Positions 54,061 through 63,696 are shown, counted from the stretch's first letter. The stretch: 64,000 nucleotides of DNA from Smallanthus sonchifolius (GCA_023525975.1 CM042020.1:112329207-112393206); one strand, 5' to 3'. Made by a program: numbers and translations. Notes: a model not told the origin generated them from the letters alone.

Positions 54061-54466
54061 TGCCTCTCTGTACATAGTGATATTCATTCTCAAGGGAAAA
54101 CATTTCTCTTTACTTTGTTTGCTAATTACTTTCTTTAAAACCTCACCTTCATTCTTTAAAATTATCTTTGTTGTTCGTAAACCTTTTATAAGCATCATTC
54201 TTTGCATAAAATGTTCCTTTTGCCTCTTTTAAATTTTTTCATAAATCATTACTTTCGCCATCGTTTATTAATATAAAATATGTAATAAACACATTGTTCA
54301 CTAAGTATGCACATTACCCCAAAAGTAGGCAAGAAAAGGGATTAGAACTCACCTGGTATCTTAGCTGGAACGTACTACTTGAACCTCACACAATCTAGTT
54401 AAACATAGACAGTTCAGAACATATCAGACTTGACCTGACACTAACGGGTTTCACTACTTCTGACTA

Positions 54467-54690
54467 GGCGAACATAGGATAAGTTCGCTTCCCATAGGCC
54501 CATCGAACTTATCAAGCGAACATATCAAGTCCACTTAACACAAGACTTGGAGAAATTAGGCTAAGTTCGCCCCCATATATCCGGGCGAACATGCTATTTT
54601 CGCTTGATCAGGGACCAGTGAACTTAGTAAACGAACTAGACAAGTTCGCTATATTCAAGCCCGGCGAACTAGGCAAGTTCGCCTGTGGGC
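54467..54690. repeat. Hairpin array B, fourth LTR
   Basis: GGCGAACtaggcaAGTTCGCC, GGCGAACataggataAGTTCGC, and ACGAACTagacaAGTTCG units, 517-740 bp from the minus-strand LTR start. Confidence 0.8.
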
Positions 54691-55544
54691 TTCTTCTTCC
54701 CCACAGAAACCCTAACGCTGCATGGACATGGCGGCTGAGATTTAACTTGCCAAGACTCAAACTTTTTACGTTCAAAACACTTGTTAGGCACCCTAAAGCA
54801 TATATCTAAGGTTTGTTTTGCAAAACACACGTAAAAATCATTACTTTCTTATCAAACCTGAAACCCACCAAACTCGACATGAAAACTGAGATGTTGGATC
54901 GATGGCTTACCTCAGCGAGCTCCTGGTTTGATGGTGATGCTGCTATCGTGCTCTTCTTGCTAACCCGAGCCCCATCTCGATCGTGATCTCGATTCCCTCT
55001 CCACTCTTTCTACTTTCTCTAACCTCTCTCTAGAAAAAAACCAAAATGGGGACTAATGAGGGTGGAGGGGCTAGGAATCAGGGTTTTAAGGGCCTAATTC
55101 CTTTCCTTTTTCGGCCCATACGCCCCAAGCCCAAGGCCCGCTCCCTTCCCTTGATTAGTTTAATCCTCGTGAACGTCTTTATGCTTTTCAAAACTCGGGA
55201 TGTTACATTTCGATACACAAATCCTATTCGATCCTAAGGTGAGTACGAGTGTATATGTGCAAAAACATGATACGTATCAAATTTGGTCGGTTTTTGCCCC
55301 GCTAAAACTTATTTGACATGCTTCCTTTCTAGTTAAATCATTATATCATATTGTCTGTTATATATACTTCTGTTATATTTGATGCAAAGTAATATAGTTT
55401 TAGTTTTAATTTTGATACAAATGTGATATTATATAACTTGGGCGTGCATATTAGCAAATTATTTAAAATAAAACATTGGTATATGCTTATCAGTAAAATA
55501 TAGGGGAAATGTTAAAAATAGAACCTTGTTGCATCGATAAGGAC

Positions 55545-55690
55545 CGGATTCTCCTTTTTTTCTTTTTTCTTTTTTGAAAGGCAAATTTCTTTAATTATGT
55601 AGGAATGGGACTTGAACCCATGAACTCCTTAAACCTTGGTGTTTCAAGATAATTTTCCTCTACTATTATGCCACCAATCCCAATGGCTGG
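55545..55690 (-). mobile_element. SINE with tRNA-like A and B boxes
   Basis: Minus strand: TGGCATAATAG (A-box-like) near 55672-55662, B box GGTTCAAGTCC near 55622-55612, then AAATTTGCCTTTCAAAAAAG tail. About 145 bp. The best preserved of the family here. Confidence 0.7.
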
Positions 55691-55720
55691 ACCAGATTCT
55701 ACTAATTAGCTAAACTTTTA

Positions 55721-55962
55721 AAAAGATTGATTAGACCATGTGATATATATGACCCGGTATTAAAATCAGGTATAATGAAGTATTAGAACACGATTCCTTA
55801 TCAATCGACTGAACTCTATTATTAATAGTTTTTAATTAGCTAAACTTTTAAAAACTATTTATAACAGAGTCTAGTTGATTGATAAGGAATCGTGTTCTAA
55901 TACTTTATTATACCTGATTTTAATACCGGGTCATATATATCACATGGTCTAATCAATCTTTT
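55721..55962. repeat. Foldback with 115-bp arms and 12-base loop
   Basis: 55721-55835 and 55848-55962 are near-perfect reverse complements; about eight mismatches are seen by eye, mostly near the loop. The loop phrase TTAGCTAAACTTTTAAAAA also occurs just outside the left arm (55706-55724). Confidence 0.9.
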
Positions 55963-55984
55963 CACAAAATATAGCTTAGATGTT

Positions 55985-56540
55985 TTTCTAGGTGATGATG
56001 TGGGTAGGTAAACCTACGAACCACAAAGCTTAGAAGCACAGCAGTTAACCATAACGGCTACATAGCTCAGAAGCTAAGTAGCATCTTGCTACAGTAAGGA
56101 ACAATAGATGATTCAGAAGTCAACACTCCAAGACAAGGATACTGAGATTTGAGATCTCCTTGGGAATAAAAGAACACCGCCCTCGTAACTGAAACTTGGT
56201 GTCTGTACCAAAGAGGCAAGGTCTTCTTGCATCAGAGAAAGTAAGAGAGAAGCATACCTCAAATAGACCAGAGCTGGGCGCCAAGACCCGCAGAAGCGGG
56301 AAAGCTCTTCTATAAAAAAGAGCCCTTACCGTCCATCAAAGGGGCATGCTTCATCTTCGGTTAACCACTCACACTATAACTCTCTCCTTTTCATATCACC
56401 TCTCGAGAACACTTATCTTATTCTCACGTCGGAGGCTGATCGCAGGAGACCACCTCCTACGGTGAGACTAACGGTGTTTTGCTTCTTAGTAGGTCCATAT
56501 AAGTTGTCGGATCCAGGAGATGTTCATACCCATTTTCAGC
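55985..56540 (+). other. LTR-like promoter fragment
   Basis: CTTCTATAAAAAAGAGCCC (TATA at 56311) is followed by pyrimidine-rich DNA and TCTCACGTCGGAGGCTGATC then AGGAGACCACCTCC, a phrase familiar from the transcribed LTR part of plant Tat-type elements. No second LTR, primer site or target duplication is seen. Confidence 0.4.
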
Positions 56541-57439
56541 GTGATTCTTGTTGAGTTATATCAACTTGTGTAGTAGTGAAAGTATCTGTAAATGTTAATA
56601 GTACAAAGTTTTAAATAGTTAAAACAAACTAGTATTATGCTTCATTAAACATAAAGTGAATCGCTAAGACTCAAATCAAACAAATGGTAGTCTTAATGAT
56701 TAAATAAGAAGGAAATATGCTATTAAAGGAGCAATGGTGGGGCTTTGGGATTGATTTTATGCATGAACGGATGGTATACACGATTAGATGAGGTGAAATG
56801 ACAAATGAGGTAGACAAACAAAATGCATGATTACCAATGATGGAGAAAGTTGAGAAACTTTTTCTAAAGTGTGGTACACTATGAACATGAAAAAGAAAGA
56901 GGTAACCATTTTGTCAGTTTATAAAATATAGCATTCGAAGGCATATTTTAGTAAATGCGTATGAAGTTTATCACATGTCAAACGTATCTTACACGAGTAC
57001 ATTAAACTAAACGGAAACATATATTGTCATTAAAGGAATGGGGCTTTTAAACTTATATCTTAACGAGTAAATAGTTACCGCGTGTTGTAACGGCTCAGTA
57101 TCAAAACGTAGTTCGGAAATCATGAAAAAGTTGCATCGTTGTAAAAATGAAAGTAAAACGACAACGAACCTTAAAAAATTGTTTAACAAAAAGATAAGAA
57201 ACCACGAAAAAGTTTCGTAGTTGCAAAAGAATAGTCAAGTAAAACGAAAGCGAATTTAAAAACATCGTCCAACCAAAAGAAAAAGCGTGTAATAATAATA
57301 ATAGTAATAATAATAACATCTCAAACGTTTAACTGAATTAAACATAGGAGTTAATTTGTATTGAACATCTTTAATTACAATTTATTCAGTTTAATGATCA
57401 GTTGAAGTTGTTAGACTTTTCAGTGGCCACACTGTTTTC
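56541..57439. other. Spacer with worn repeats
   Basis: No gene. 57065-57300 has CGACAACGAACCTT and similar phrases related to 52861-53405. An (AAT)n-like tract lies at 57290-57316. Confidence 0.4.
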
Positions 57440-57700
57440 CATCAGCGGTAACTATGAGAAACTTACTAGCATCAATTCATGTTGTTGCCCATAAGTAGTA
57501 ACTTCTTGCTACTCGGTAGGAACACGTCAGCAGTAACTTCCTACTACTCGGTAGCAACTGCCCATTAGCAGTAAGCCGTGTCAATCTCGTATCAGTAGCA
57601 ATTGCCAATCAGCAGTAGCCCGCACCTGTATGACATGCTCAGCAACAACTATTGATCAGCAGGTAGAGCCTTCTGAAGGAGTCGTCAGTAGTAACCGAGC
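57440..57700. repeat. CAGTAGTAACT repeat array
   Basis: Degenerate units of CAGCAGTAACTTCCTACTAC and CTCGGTAGCAACTGCC recur about six times. Parts pair with each other (AGTAG...CTACT). It may be another LTR repeat array; minus-strand TTGTCCCACATAG near 57838-57850 could be its promoter element. Confidence 0.5.
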
Positions 57701-58609
57701 TAGCGATCTAAGCCAAACCTCAAAAACATAAAGGCGGCTATGAAGTGTAAAATTACTTCATAAAATTAGAACACCACATCGCACTCATAGCCCACGATCA
57801 TAATGCTCCCCAAGTACTCCAAGGTTCTACTTTCTATGTGGGACAAATTTCCACTCATTTTCTCTTAACTTTTTCATTTTAAACTCACAACTTTAAGCAT
57901 CAATAATTCATTTATTTTAGCTCCAGTTTAGACATGTTTTGGTTCGTTACGAAGTTGTCACAAAAAAAAACGTAAACCTATTAAATAATAATTATGTTAA
58001 TAGTAATTACATGTAATTATTCTTGTTAAAAGTTAATAAAAAATTATATCTTTGAGTTACTCATAACTTTCAGATTTTTCATTTACTATTTTTTTTTCAA
58101 CATAATCAAAATAAGCTTTTATTTATAAAAAAGAAAAATAATGTGCATGTGACATTTGTTAAAAATAATATCATGTCAACAATAAATGTATTTCAGGCCC
58201 TTGTTAAAAAAAGTTTCAGAAGTTAATTATATTAAAAAATATATATGTTTTGAATTTTAATATGTAATAATAGTAGTTCTAATTTCTAAAATTGAATATA
58301 TTTAGATGTAATTTGCCTACAAACAAATAGGTTAGTCAGAATCAAATCCAATAGGTTAAGTGATGTCAATAAAAATCTAAATAAAATATTGTAGATTTCA
58401 TTGGATCTAAGTTAAGAAGTGTTTTGGGATGAAGTGAATGAAAAGGAAATTAGATAAACATTTGACATGCATCTTTTCATCCAAATCATTTTGCTAAGTA
58501 ATCAAGGGGTGTTGTTATGCTTCAATCCCCTTGTCAAATCAAACATATTTTTGGTTAAACTAAAAACTTTTTATTTTTTTTTAAATCCATCTCCCCTTCT
58601 TATCAATAT
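57701..58609. other. AT-rich spacer
   Basis: No gene recognised. Contains the minus-strand TTGTCCCACATAG motif, a TCCCACATCG-like promoter element, near 57838-57850. Confidence 0.4.
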
Positions 58610-58862
58610 CAAACTTTTTTTTTTCTTTTTTTTTTTAAACGTAAACTTCATTAGAAAACAACCATCCCACGAACCGGGGCGGCCAAACCAAAACAACTTA
58701 CATATTCACTTTATATTTATTCCTAACCCATAGATACCCAACCGTTTTGACTTCGCTTATAATGTCTTCCACCCGAGTTTGTTTATTATCAAATTTCAAC
58801 CCGTTTCTTGCTTTCCAAATGCACCAATATCCAATAATGACAATCCCTTTGAAAACTTTTTT
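58610..58862 (-). pseudogene. LINE C-terminal tail and 3' end
   Basis: The minus strand reads IVIIGYWCIWKARNGLKFDN, KQTRVEDIISEVKTVGYLWV and RNKYKVNM then stop, the short tail after the zinc domain of plant L1-type LINEs ('W..WKARN..F'). It is followed by a 3' UTR ending in AATGAAGTTTACGTTTAAAA and a poly-A tract (T-run 58616-58636 on the plus strand). A 5'-truncated copy of about 250 bp. Confidence 0.65.
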
Positions 58863-59139
58863 TTCTTTATCGTTTTATTTATATATAATATAAGGTGTTT
58901 TTTAATAGTTTAAATAAGTAGTTATATGAATTTATTTTTTTAAATAGTTATTTTCTTAAACCAGTATTTTTTTCAACCTTTGCTATGTTATGGGTCATCG
59001 ACTATCAGTTTGCTTTTTTAACTTTAGTTAATGTAAAGCAACAAAAGTGCTTATATATATTTTTTTTAATTTTTATGACAAAATTTAAAATTAAAAAAGA
59101 AGATTAAGCTGAACAAAACAAGGGAAGAGAAGTTGTTAC
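58863..59139. other. AT-rich spacer
   Basis: Nothing recognised. Confidence 0.5.
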
Positions 59140-59235
59140 ATATAGTAACACATGTGTCACGTATATGTAACACAAGTTACATATATGTAACACTAAGTGT
59201 TATATGAAAAACTATTGTTACATATACGCCACATG
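59140..59235. repeat. ACGTATATGTAACAC repeat run, second copy
   Basis: TAACACATGTGTCACGTATA, ATGTAACACAAGTTACATAT and ATGTAACACTAAGTGTTATA: the same motif family as 14118-14232. Confidence 0.75.
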
Positions 59236-59937
59236 CTCTTTCATATCATCGACGCACCAACACAAAAACCAACAGAACGAGAGATAGGAATTTTAATCAA
59301 ATTAGTGTCTTGTGATGCCTCTTTATCTCCCCCATATTTAGCAACCTCACCAAACAGGGTTTACATGCTTTCTTTTTCATTTTTTACTTCAAAATATATA
59401 CCAAAAGAAAAGCTTAGATTTTTTGGGGAAATTCACAAAACAAAATCCTAGGTTTTGTTTCTTGGGAGATTTCATCATCTGGGTTCAGATTTCCTTTCAT
59501 CATCTGGTTCGATTTATTTTTTGTTGATTTGATCGGAGAGATAGCGAGGGGGAAGATTGAAATCAAGAAATTTGAGAATGTGCGTACCAGACATGTAACG
59601 GTTTTGTTGATTTGATCGAAGAGATGGGGAGGTGGAGTACGCTTCGATTATGTACCTTTGCAGAGACGATGGAGGAGGTGGAGTACGCTTCTTCTGCGGT
59701 GATTGATGACGCCATTTATTGCCTTTTACAGAGAAAGAGAGATTAGAGTAAAACTAGGGTTTTTAATTTTTTGAGATAATTTCCTAAAATATTGGATTCG
59801 ATTTGTAATAAAATGTCGTCATAAAAACATGATTTGAAAAAAAAAACTAAAAAATAGTTAGAAATTATATGATTGGTTGAGAGTGGTTTTCGCATAAAAA
59901 CATGGTTTACGCAAAAAAACATGGTTTTCATATGATC
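59236..59937 (-). mobile_element. End of an inverted-repeat element, with captured DNA
   Basis: The right end (minus) GGATCATATGAAAACCATG...GCGAAAACCACTCTCAACCAATCA shares CAACCAATCATATAATTT and the doubled GAAAACC layout with the element at 6312. Inside, 59440-59760 is less AT-rich and reads like a gene's 5' region on the minus strand (AAACCCTAG, then a short frame). The opposite end is not found. I infer a relative of the 6312 element. Confidence 0.45.
59563..59715 (-). CDS. Short frame in captured gene-like DNA, doubtful
   Basis: ATG at 59715-59713 opens 50 codons (MASSITAEEAYSTSSIVSAK...) ending at TGA 59563. A possible splice donor AAAG|GTACAT follows codon 20, so the frame may be exon 1 of a captured plant gene. 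The phrase GAAGCGTACTCCACCTCC is repeated 57 bp apart. No family is recognised. Preceding DNA has the AAACCCTAG phrase common near plant transcription starts. Expression is unknown. Confidence 0.2.
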   Translation of the reverse strand: MASSITAEEAYSTSSIVSAKVHNRSVLHLPISSIKSTKPLHVWYAHSQIS

Positions 59938-61398
59938 CTTCTCATAACGGGGCTAGTATTTCTCTGTAATGTTGATGTAAGACAGAGGTTCCTGCGAAAC
60001 CATGTTGTAAGAAAGACTGGTAATGCCAGCAGTCTCATTACAGGGGAAATACCAGTGTATACCGTGGTTGTACACTCAGATGAAACAGTTATGTTAAATG
60101 TGTAGATTGTACCAGATTATGGTTAAATGTTTTAATACTGTATTTGCTAAATGCTTTTGTGTCTTGGTAAATATATTCACCGGCGTTCGGCTGGAATTTT
60201 ATTTTCGAAAATGTTTTCAGGTAATCAATGATTATCTGTAGAGGTTGATCCTAAGGGACAGTCTCGGGGATAAATGTAAATATGTTTTTGACAGGGTTAT
60301 ATGCTGAAAGGATGTCGACTCCCTAGGTACAGGAGATAGCCCTGCAGGATATAAATCAAGAAGAGAGGTCTTAGGATGGCGTTTTCCCAGAAATGAAGTA
60401 CTCCCTTGATATTCATAAGGCTAGGTGCTGAAAGGATAAACTCCTTAGATACTTTGCTAACAAAGCTTGGTATTAAAAGAATAAACTCATTAGGCACATG
60501 CCAAACTACCTTGTGGCTTGTTGTAAACAAATGGGTGTTTAGGTGTGTTTTTACAAGAAATCTCTAGCCAACCTTACTGCAAGAGATCTTTTCTTAACAT
60601 CAAACGTATTGGTACTAAAGAGAAATGATAACTCCAACAATTTCTTTGTTCTCAACGCTTCCCAATTTCCAGAAATTAGTCACTTCAACAGCCTTCGATG
60701 GTTATACGGGTATCCAAAATACAAACGAGATGGATGTTTGTTGTCCTAACCATTCTTTTAGTCCCAAGCCTGCTAAAGAAAGGGATAATTTATAACAAAA
60801 TTTTAGTGTTGTTGATTCCTAGGTGTAGTGCTTCTTCCCCTCTGCTGCCTATTGGTATTAGTGGACTAGGATTGACCTGGAATACCGAACCATAGGTATA
60901 ACCTTTCGCTCAATACTAGAATCGATAATTGAAACATAGCATCTGAGGCTGCATTAATCGAGGATACACGACAGAAGGAATTGTTCTATTTCCAAACTTT
61001 ACCTTCAACAAGCGTAGATTTTTTTATTTTCTTTTTTTCCCGATCACGAATCATGTGTATTTCTCGTAAGACTGAGAGTAATAAAAAAAATCAAATTGCA
61101 CCATCTCTGTAATAGGTAAATGCCTCTTTTTCTCCTGAAGTTGTCGGAATTATTCGTAATAATATATTGGCTACAATTGAAAAGGTTTTATTAATAAAAT
61201 TTCCATTCATCCGCGATGTAGACATAGGCCCCAAGAAATTGAAAAATGTTCAATATCAACCCACGGGTTGAGATTTTATATAAAGATCGACCCAAAAGAT
61301 ATTTCCACTGCAAAACACTCCGATAAGATAAGTTAAATAAGTTGGAAGGTACCAACTGATGTCGCACGCCCGAGGTGTCCTAAAACCGGGGTGTGACA
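59938..61398 (+). mobile_element. LTR fragment related to the 36.6 kb solo LTR
   Basis: Shares TATTCACCGGCGTTCG and AATGTTTTCAGGTAAT (60177-60225) with 37669-37718, and ends CCGGGGTGTGACA, as that LTR ends GTGGGGTGTGACA. The 5' part is missing or unrecognisable. No target duplication. Confidence 0.55.
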
Positions 61399-61477
61399 AA
61401 GATACATTAGACCTACACAACATATATTGGTTTCTACGCAGAATAAATTTGCCCTACACAACTGATATGGTCACCTA

Positions 61478-61556
61478 TGAAGGATTAATCTTGATTAAAT
61501 TAATAATTAATTTTGATTAAAATTAATAATTAATTTTAATCAAGATTAATCCTTCA
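61478..61556. repeat. Short foldback, ~38-bp arms
   Basis: TGAAGGATTAATCTTGATTA at the left is mirrored by TAATCAAGATTAATCCTTCA at the right, pairing through to a GATT loop with one indel and one mismatch. Confidence 0.9.
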
Positions 61557-61730
61557 TTCTCCCCCTTAATCTTTATTTGTACCTCCTGAATCACTCAGGT
61601 CTTCCATGCCATTTCCGAACTCACCCTTCTCAGGTTTCGGCATGAATCTTCCACACTGATCTGTATCACACGAAACGTTCTTGATTTATAACAGATCTTC
61701 TTCCACGCAGCTCTCACAACCTTTTTTCTA
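61557..61730 (-). mobile_element. Inverted fragment of the pol-less copia-type element
   Basis: Reverse complement closely resembles 30470-30645 of the element at 29745-31386, including AAAAGGTTGTGAGAGCTGCG and TGATTCAGGAGG. On the minus strand AAGATTAAGGGGGAGAATG then leads into the foldback, matching the 3' LTR junction at 31104-31119. Confidence 0.75.
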
Positions 61731-61734
61731 CAAT

Positions 61735-61746
61735 TGGTATCAGAGC
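61735..61746 (+). other. Primer-site-like TGGTATCAGAGC
   Basis: Perfect initiator-tRNA-Met-type primer site on the plus strand, but with no LTR directly before it. The purine-rich DNA after it (61750-61860) has an open frame of about 85 codons of no known family. Confidence 0.5.
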
Positions 61747-62173
61747 TTGGGGAAAAAGAAAGCCGGTTTGAGAGTCGTTTTTCGAGAAAGGGGAGCAGCC
61801 CCTGGGGCTGTAGGGCTACAAACGAAAGAAAGGAAAGGAGAAAAGACGATGATCAGAGTTCTTTGTGAAGCCGTTGGTGATCGGAAACTGCTTGAAACCG
61901 ATCAGAAGCTCTGTTCAATCACACAAACATGTAAATGAACTCAATTTGTGGCTATTTACCTTCAAAATAAGGCGTCCACCATGAAAGCGTCAAGCGCGTC
62001 GCCCACTGGTGATCTCTCCTTTAAAAACCCTAATTCTTCCCTTTCAAAATGTTATCGTGCATTGAATTTTTTATCCAATTTATGAAAAATCGTATCAATT
62101 TTTGATTTGTTTGTGAGAGAAGTTTTCTTGAATTGATTTAATTTGTAGAAGAAAGGGAGGGAATTTCGGTGAT

Positions 62174-62307
62174 ATTTTTTTGAACGGCAATTTGGATCAC
62201 TGACAGCCCACTGACTCACCTGGTCATCTCCACCTCCCTCAGAAGGAAACCCATCATAGATGAGAAAACCTACTGAGTCAACCTGGACCCTTTTTTATTA
62301 CAAGTGA
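62174..62307 (-). mobile_element. Retroposon with 13-bp target duplication
   Basis: GAATTTCGGTGAT at 62161-62173 is repeated at 62308-62320. The insert ends on the minus strand in AAATTGCCGTTCAAAAAAAT, the same 3' end as the SINE copies. The A and B boxes are not clear in this copy. Confidence 0.75.
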
Positions 62308-62320
62308 GAATTTCGGTGAT

Positions 62321-63230
62321 TGAACAATGCTTCTAATTCAGTGACAAAGCCAATTAATGAATCCTAGACACAAAAAGTCATAAATACCTTCAACCGGAGT
62401 AATATTGGAAGAAACTAGTAAAAATATTTATTAAATTGACACCTTAAATTTGAATAATTAATTATAAGTAATCTAAGAACGAGATAAGTTCCCTCTATTC
62501 TTGCAAACTTATTTGTTTTCTCTAAAACCCTTCCATAAGTGTGTGTGTTTTTTGGTTTCTAAGAGAAATTTTTTTAAAAAAACGTTTATAGGTTTATTAT
62601 GTAAATGTTTAATATAAAAAGTAAAAAAGTTCATAAAAAGGAGAATGACATTACTCATTACTGTTAACACAATTATGAGATACAAATATACACTTTGCGT
62701 CCAGCCGTGACTTTTGAAATCCGTAAGAAAACCATTAATGTTGGTTAAATAATTACGAGACAAGTGGTTATGGTCTCTATTAACCATACTAATCATTCTA
62801 TTTATTATTAATAATTATGCATAATCACTACTACTTTCTATCAATTTCATCTTTTAAAACTTAATTTTTCCATCACTTTTACTCGAATCATAATAATACT
62901 CTTTAAAAGAGCCGTTAGACTTTATCTGGTTAAAACTACTCGTTGGGACTCGCATTACCCGATCACGATCTTGAACTCATCCTAAAACCAACTTGAGTCT
63001 TGAAATATCAAATACTCAATAACACTTTTAACAATTGTATATTTTAATAATCTCAAGTTTTTTTTTTTTTTAACTTTGTATTATTATTTATTTCATTTTT
63101 AAAATTTTATATTATATTAATACATGCAGTTTCGATTTGGGTAAAGGGATATAGATAGGTGAAGAGGTATAACCCGAATAGCAAAAAGGACCCTCGCACT
63201 CGACCCGAATCTGCAAAGGTCGCTATCATG
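62321..63230. other. AT-rich spacer
   Basis: No gene recognised. T-run at 63058-63071. Confidence 0.5.
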
Positions 63231-63240
63231 ACGGCTATGA

Positions 63241-63420
63241 CACGTGGCACATGAGCATACCCCTAAAAGAGTGTCCACCAATGAGAAGAGAGAGGAAGAA
63301 AAGCATGACATATTGGACTCAAGGGGCCCATACCAACATAATATAGTATATAACGACGGCAGAAGGGAAAAAAAGAGACGACACTTTTGGGAAGGCCCTC
63401 TCACACACACACCTTAATCT
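63241..63420 (+). promoter_or_regulatory. Promoter-like region (possible host promoter)
   Basis: In order: CACGTGGC (63241-63248, G-box/ABRE type), CCAAT (63278-63282), GGGGCCCAT (63323-63331, site II-like), TATATAA (63347-63353), then a CT/CA-rich stretch (CCTCTCACACACACACC) such as is found in plant 5' leaders. No coding frame follows before the window ends. It may lead a gene outside the window or simply be chance. Confidence 0.35.
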
Positions 63421-63679
63421 CCATTCTTAGAAGCTCTTCCCACTCGAGTTTACGGTAACAGTAGGTTTCAAATAATCAGACGAGTATCACCTCTTACTTT
63501 AACGTCTTAAACCACAAAAATAATTTATGATTAGTCTCATACCAGAAAAATCCGTCCCAAATATTTCAAGTTCTATTAACCTGTAAGGTTTTTCTACCGC
63601 CACTAATTGTTGATAACTTTTTAATTAGAGAAACAATTAAATGGAAAAACATTATCCTGAAAAATGGATGATGGAGGGC

Positions 63680-63696
63680 GGGGGGGGGGGGGGGGG
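63680..63696 (+). repeat. Run of 17 G
   Basis: Uninterrupted G tract inside a G-rich stretch (63675-63720); can form a G-quadruplex and is prone to length error. Confidence 0.85.

Larger units (their letters stand above)
53406..55207 (-). mobile_element. Tekay-like LTR (solo or truncated)
   Basis: Minus strand TGTAACATCCCGAGTTTTG to GGTTTGGGGCC. It matches the 41.1 kb LTR along its length, including TGATATGCATACTAAAAGTC and the AGGGTTTTAAGGGC region. The last bases of the LTR end are altered, and no primer site, polypurine tract or 5-bp duplication is visible. Array A region 53835-54060, array B 54467-54690. Confidence 0.7.

Noticed and set aside
53406..55207. Complete Tekay-like element with internal region
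   Set aside because: No primer site, polypurine tract, second LTR or 5-bp duplication next to it.
55612..55672. A true tRNA gene
   Set aside because: A- and B-box-like motifs are present, but no cloverleaf with paired acceptor stem can be drawn, and related copies share the A-rich tail of a SINE.
61681..61938. 85-codon open frame downstream of a primer-like site
   Set aside because: No gag motif; the first third is the inverted retroelement fragment. Kept only as a note under the primer site.
63117..63410. 97-codon minus-strand open frame
   Set aside because: No recognisable family, and it runs antisense through the promoter-like region.
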